DNA of 36,986 bases from Candidatus Epulonipiscium sp. GTDB lineage: Bacteria > Bacillota > Clostridia > Lachnospirales > Defluviitaleaceae. A program made the translations under genes and the position numbers. The stretch spans positions 1 to 36,986 of the forward strand of contig JAAYML010000099.1 of the NCBI GenBank assembly GCA_012521395.1, written 5' to 3'. How positions within the stretch are numbered: position 1 is the first letter of the stretch; every line of letters begins with the position of its first letter. Under the pieces are notes generated by a model, which did not search any database, was not told the DNA's origin, and saw only the letters and a list, made by a program, of their open reading frames with translations. Below are positions 35,580-36,986 of this stretch, piece after piece.

Positions 35580-36047
35580 ATGATGGACATCAGCCAAGAC
35601 AAGCTATTAGATATATTAGAAAATGAAAAAGATAAAGAAATAATACAAAAAGCAGTCATTTATTCTGCTTTAATACTTGAAAAATGTACTTGTAATGTCA
35701 GTACATTCGAAGAAAATGATTGTATTAATGAGAAGAATTATAATAAGGAGAATTTAATAGAAGGTCTGATCTGTTTATTTCATAGAAAAGTCATTGATCC
35801 AACAGTTATTATTTATGCATTAAGCAAAAGTTATGATATTAGTCTCAAAGATTTTTATCTTGGCGTTTTAAAAGAAGCCTTTGAAAAGATGGATGAAGCC
35901 TATAATCTCTTATTTCAGACCATTATTGCACTTGAGAATATAGGAGAAAAGATAGTAGCATCCAATGATTTAAGTTTATCAGAAGTCAAAGAAAATTATC
36001 TGTCAGTAAAGAAATATTTATGTCAGGTTGTTAAAGAGATTAATTAA
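35580..36047 (+). CDS. Helical protein of unknown function
   Basis: Two adjacent ATGs (35580, 35583) follow AGGAGA; either may be used. The 155-residue protein is predominantly alpha-helical and acidic, with no signal peptide or membrane segment. It contains a Cys pair (EKCTCN) and the stretches LIEGLICLFHRKVIDPTVII and YDISLKDFYLGVLKEAFEKM. I do not recognise the family. It has its own promoter and terminator, so it is a stand-alone unit. Confidence 0.72.
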   Translation: MMDISQDKLLDILENEKDKEIIQKAVIYSALILEKCTCNVSTFEENDCINEKNYNKENLIEGLICLFHRKVIDPTVIIYALSKSYDISLKDFYLGVLKEAFEKMDEAYNLLFQTIIALENIGEKIVASNDLSLSEVKENYLSVKKYLCQVVKEIN

Positions 36048-36063
36048 AAATAATCTTTTGCAA

Positions 36064-36105
36064 ATCTTTATTTTGCAAGAAGAGCAAAATAAAGATTATT
36101 TAATT
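36064..36105 (+). terminator. Terminator after the 35580 gene
   Basis: Perfect 13-bp arms ATCTTTATTTTGC (36064-36076) and GCAAAATAAAGAT (36084-36096) with a 7-base loop, followed by TATTTAATTT. The arms are AT-rich, so strength is moderate. Confidence 0.65.
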
Positions 36106-36288
36106 TCAAAAATTGACTATATTTTTATATTATAGTATTATTAGTATGTTAGCTTTTATTTATTGATTTGTTTTGATATTTATCTTCTATAATTATGAAG
36201 ATATATGATATAATTCTACATATTTTGTAAGAATATGTTGCAGCATGATGTGTGATAAGTTATGAGTTTTAGGAAGGGAGGAACTATT

Positions 36289-36986
36289 GTGTGTTTTGAT
36301 ATGCCAGAGTTGCTTGAGTTATTAATTGGTTTAGAATGTATAAATGCCAGAATTAATTTAGATAATAATATTACTTTAGATTTAAAAAATAAAGAATTAA
36401 ATAATTGGGACGATGAGAATAAAGACGATAAAGGTTGGAAATTAGTTTCAGAATCATGCGCATGGAGGATAATAAAGGATTCTACAATCATATGTGGTCA
36501 ATATGATGAAGCAGAAGATATTATACCTGTTTTAAATGAATTAGTGGCTTCCGTCATTATTGATTTCAAGCAAACGAGTCCTTATGATATATCCTTAAGT
36601 TTAAGTAATGGCTGTGAGATTCAATTTCTGGCAGAATCTTTAAGAGATACGGTTATTAGTATTTATTCTCCTAATAATAGATGTTTTGCATTTGAATCCG
36701 GAAATATCTGGACTGAAATGCCTGCTAATATTACTGAAAAAGAACTTAACAGGGAAGAAGAGCTCTTAGATAAACATTCAGAACGCTGTTTTAAGCGTTG
36801 GAGTAAAGTTGTTAATCAAGTACCTATCAATCGATGCAGTAATTGTGCTTACTTTTTAAGATTAAAGGGCATGTTTTATTTCTGGGATTTTGGTCTTTGT
36901 AGTAATGAAGCATCTATTAATGATGGAAGGGTTGTAGGAATCTGTTCTGGCTGCGACGCCTTTAAAGAGGAGTTAGAGGAGTTAGA
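36289..36986 (+). CDS. Cys-rich protein of unknown function (3' end outside window)
   Basis: The frame opens at GTG 36289 (GGGAGG 7 bases upstream) and runs past the window end: at least 232 residues. The N-terminal two-thirds look like an alpha-beta domain (IGLECINARINLDNNITLDL, then LSNGCEIQFLAESLRDTVIS), with a cadence loosely like small immunity-type domains; that comparison is weak. Near residue 180 onward a putative zinc site appears: CSNCAYF, then GLCSNE and GICSGCDAF. Nothing else in the window shares these motifs. Function unknown. Confidence 0.65.
   Translation, partial: MCFDMPELLELLIGLECINARINLDNNITLDLKNKELNNWDDENKDDKGWKLVSESCAWRIIKDSTIICGQYDEAEDIIPVLNELVASVIIDFKQTSPYDISLSLSNGCEIQFLAESLRDTVISIYSPNNRCFAFESGNIWTEMPANITEKELNREEELLDKHSERCFKRWSKVVNQVPINRCSNCAYFLRLKGMFYFWDFGLCSNEASINDGRVVGICSGCDAFKEELEEL

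Noticed and set aside
1-36986. CRISPR array, tRNA, rRNA, insertion sequence or prophage genes.
   Set aside because: No regularly spaced direct repeats, no cloverleaf-like sequences, and no transposase, integrase or phage structural proteins were seen on either strand.

Overview
The window is a stretch of chromosome from a low-GC, Gram-positive anaerobe. The signs are strong AGGAGG ribosome binding sites, TTGACA/TATAAT-type promoters, U-tailed terminators, a complete WalRK-YycHI locus, a T-box leader, S-layer-type exported proteins, rubrerythrin, and phosphorolytic sugar enzymes. It fits a Clostridia member, perhaps near the Lachnospirales or Defluviitalea-like cellulose and starch users; that placement is inference. 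I see no prophage, insertion sequence, CRISPR array, tRNA or rRNA.

Layout. Positions 1-4.1 kb: two divergent genes for exported S-layer-like proteins share a 476-bp intergenic region. That region holds a face-to-face promoter pair and a duplicated 23-bp dyad element. Positions 4.4-6.9 kb: a monocistronic GH94 cellobiose phosphorylase preceded by a cre-like site. Positions 7.0-14.0 kb: a LysM-G5-M23 cell-wall hydrolase interrupted by an in-frame TGA, followed by walR-walK, a small exported Ig-like protein, yycH and yycI. Sequences matching the WalR box lie at the hydrolase promoter and at the internal promoter upstream of the Ig-like gene. Positions 14.2-16.0 kb: murA and rlmH. Positions 16.2-18.1 kb: a PH-like/SHOCT gene broken by two frameshifts, with a possible small membrane ORF behind it. 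Positions 18.2-25.1 kb: small single-gene units, several of them convergent and sharing bidirectional terminators: a DUF2238-like membrane protein, YihY, a Dabb protein, a membrane-anchored unknown, cardiolipin synthase, PlsC, an Asn-rich lipoprotein and nicotinate phosphoribosyltransferase. Positions 25.3-28.8 kb: a T-box-controlled, type-2-like ileS. Positions 28.9-32.7 kb: M18 aminopeptidase and glycogen phosphorylase. Positions 32.8-37.0 kb: a Tyr-rich coat-like protein, an HD-GYP phosphodiesterase, rubrerythrin and two unrecognised genes, the last running off the window.

How it works together. The centre of the window is an envelope-homeostasis neighbourhood: the WalRK system, its YycH/YycI modulators, a wall hydrolase with a WalR-like site, MurA, and nearby membrane-lipid enzymes (Cls, PlsC). 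The two phosphorylases and the cre-like site point to energy-saving use of cellobiose and glycogen or maltodextrin. No wholly new multi-gene system is evident. The most interesting items are the apparent WalR feedback circuit with its extra exported protein, the TGA-interrupted hydrolase, the duplicated element between the S-layer-like genes, and the five-fold repeat in the exported protein at 2078.
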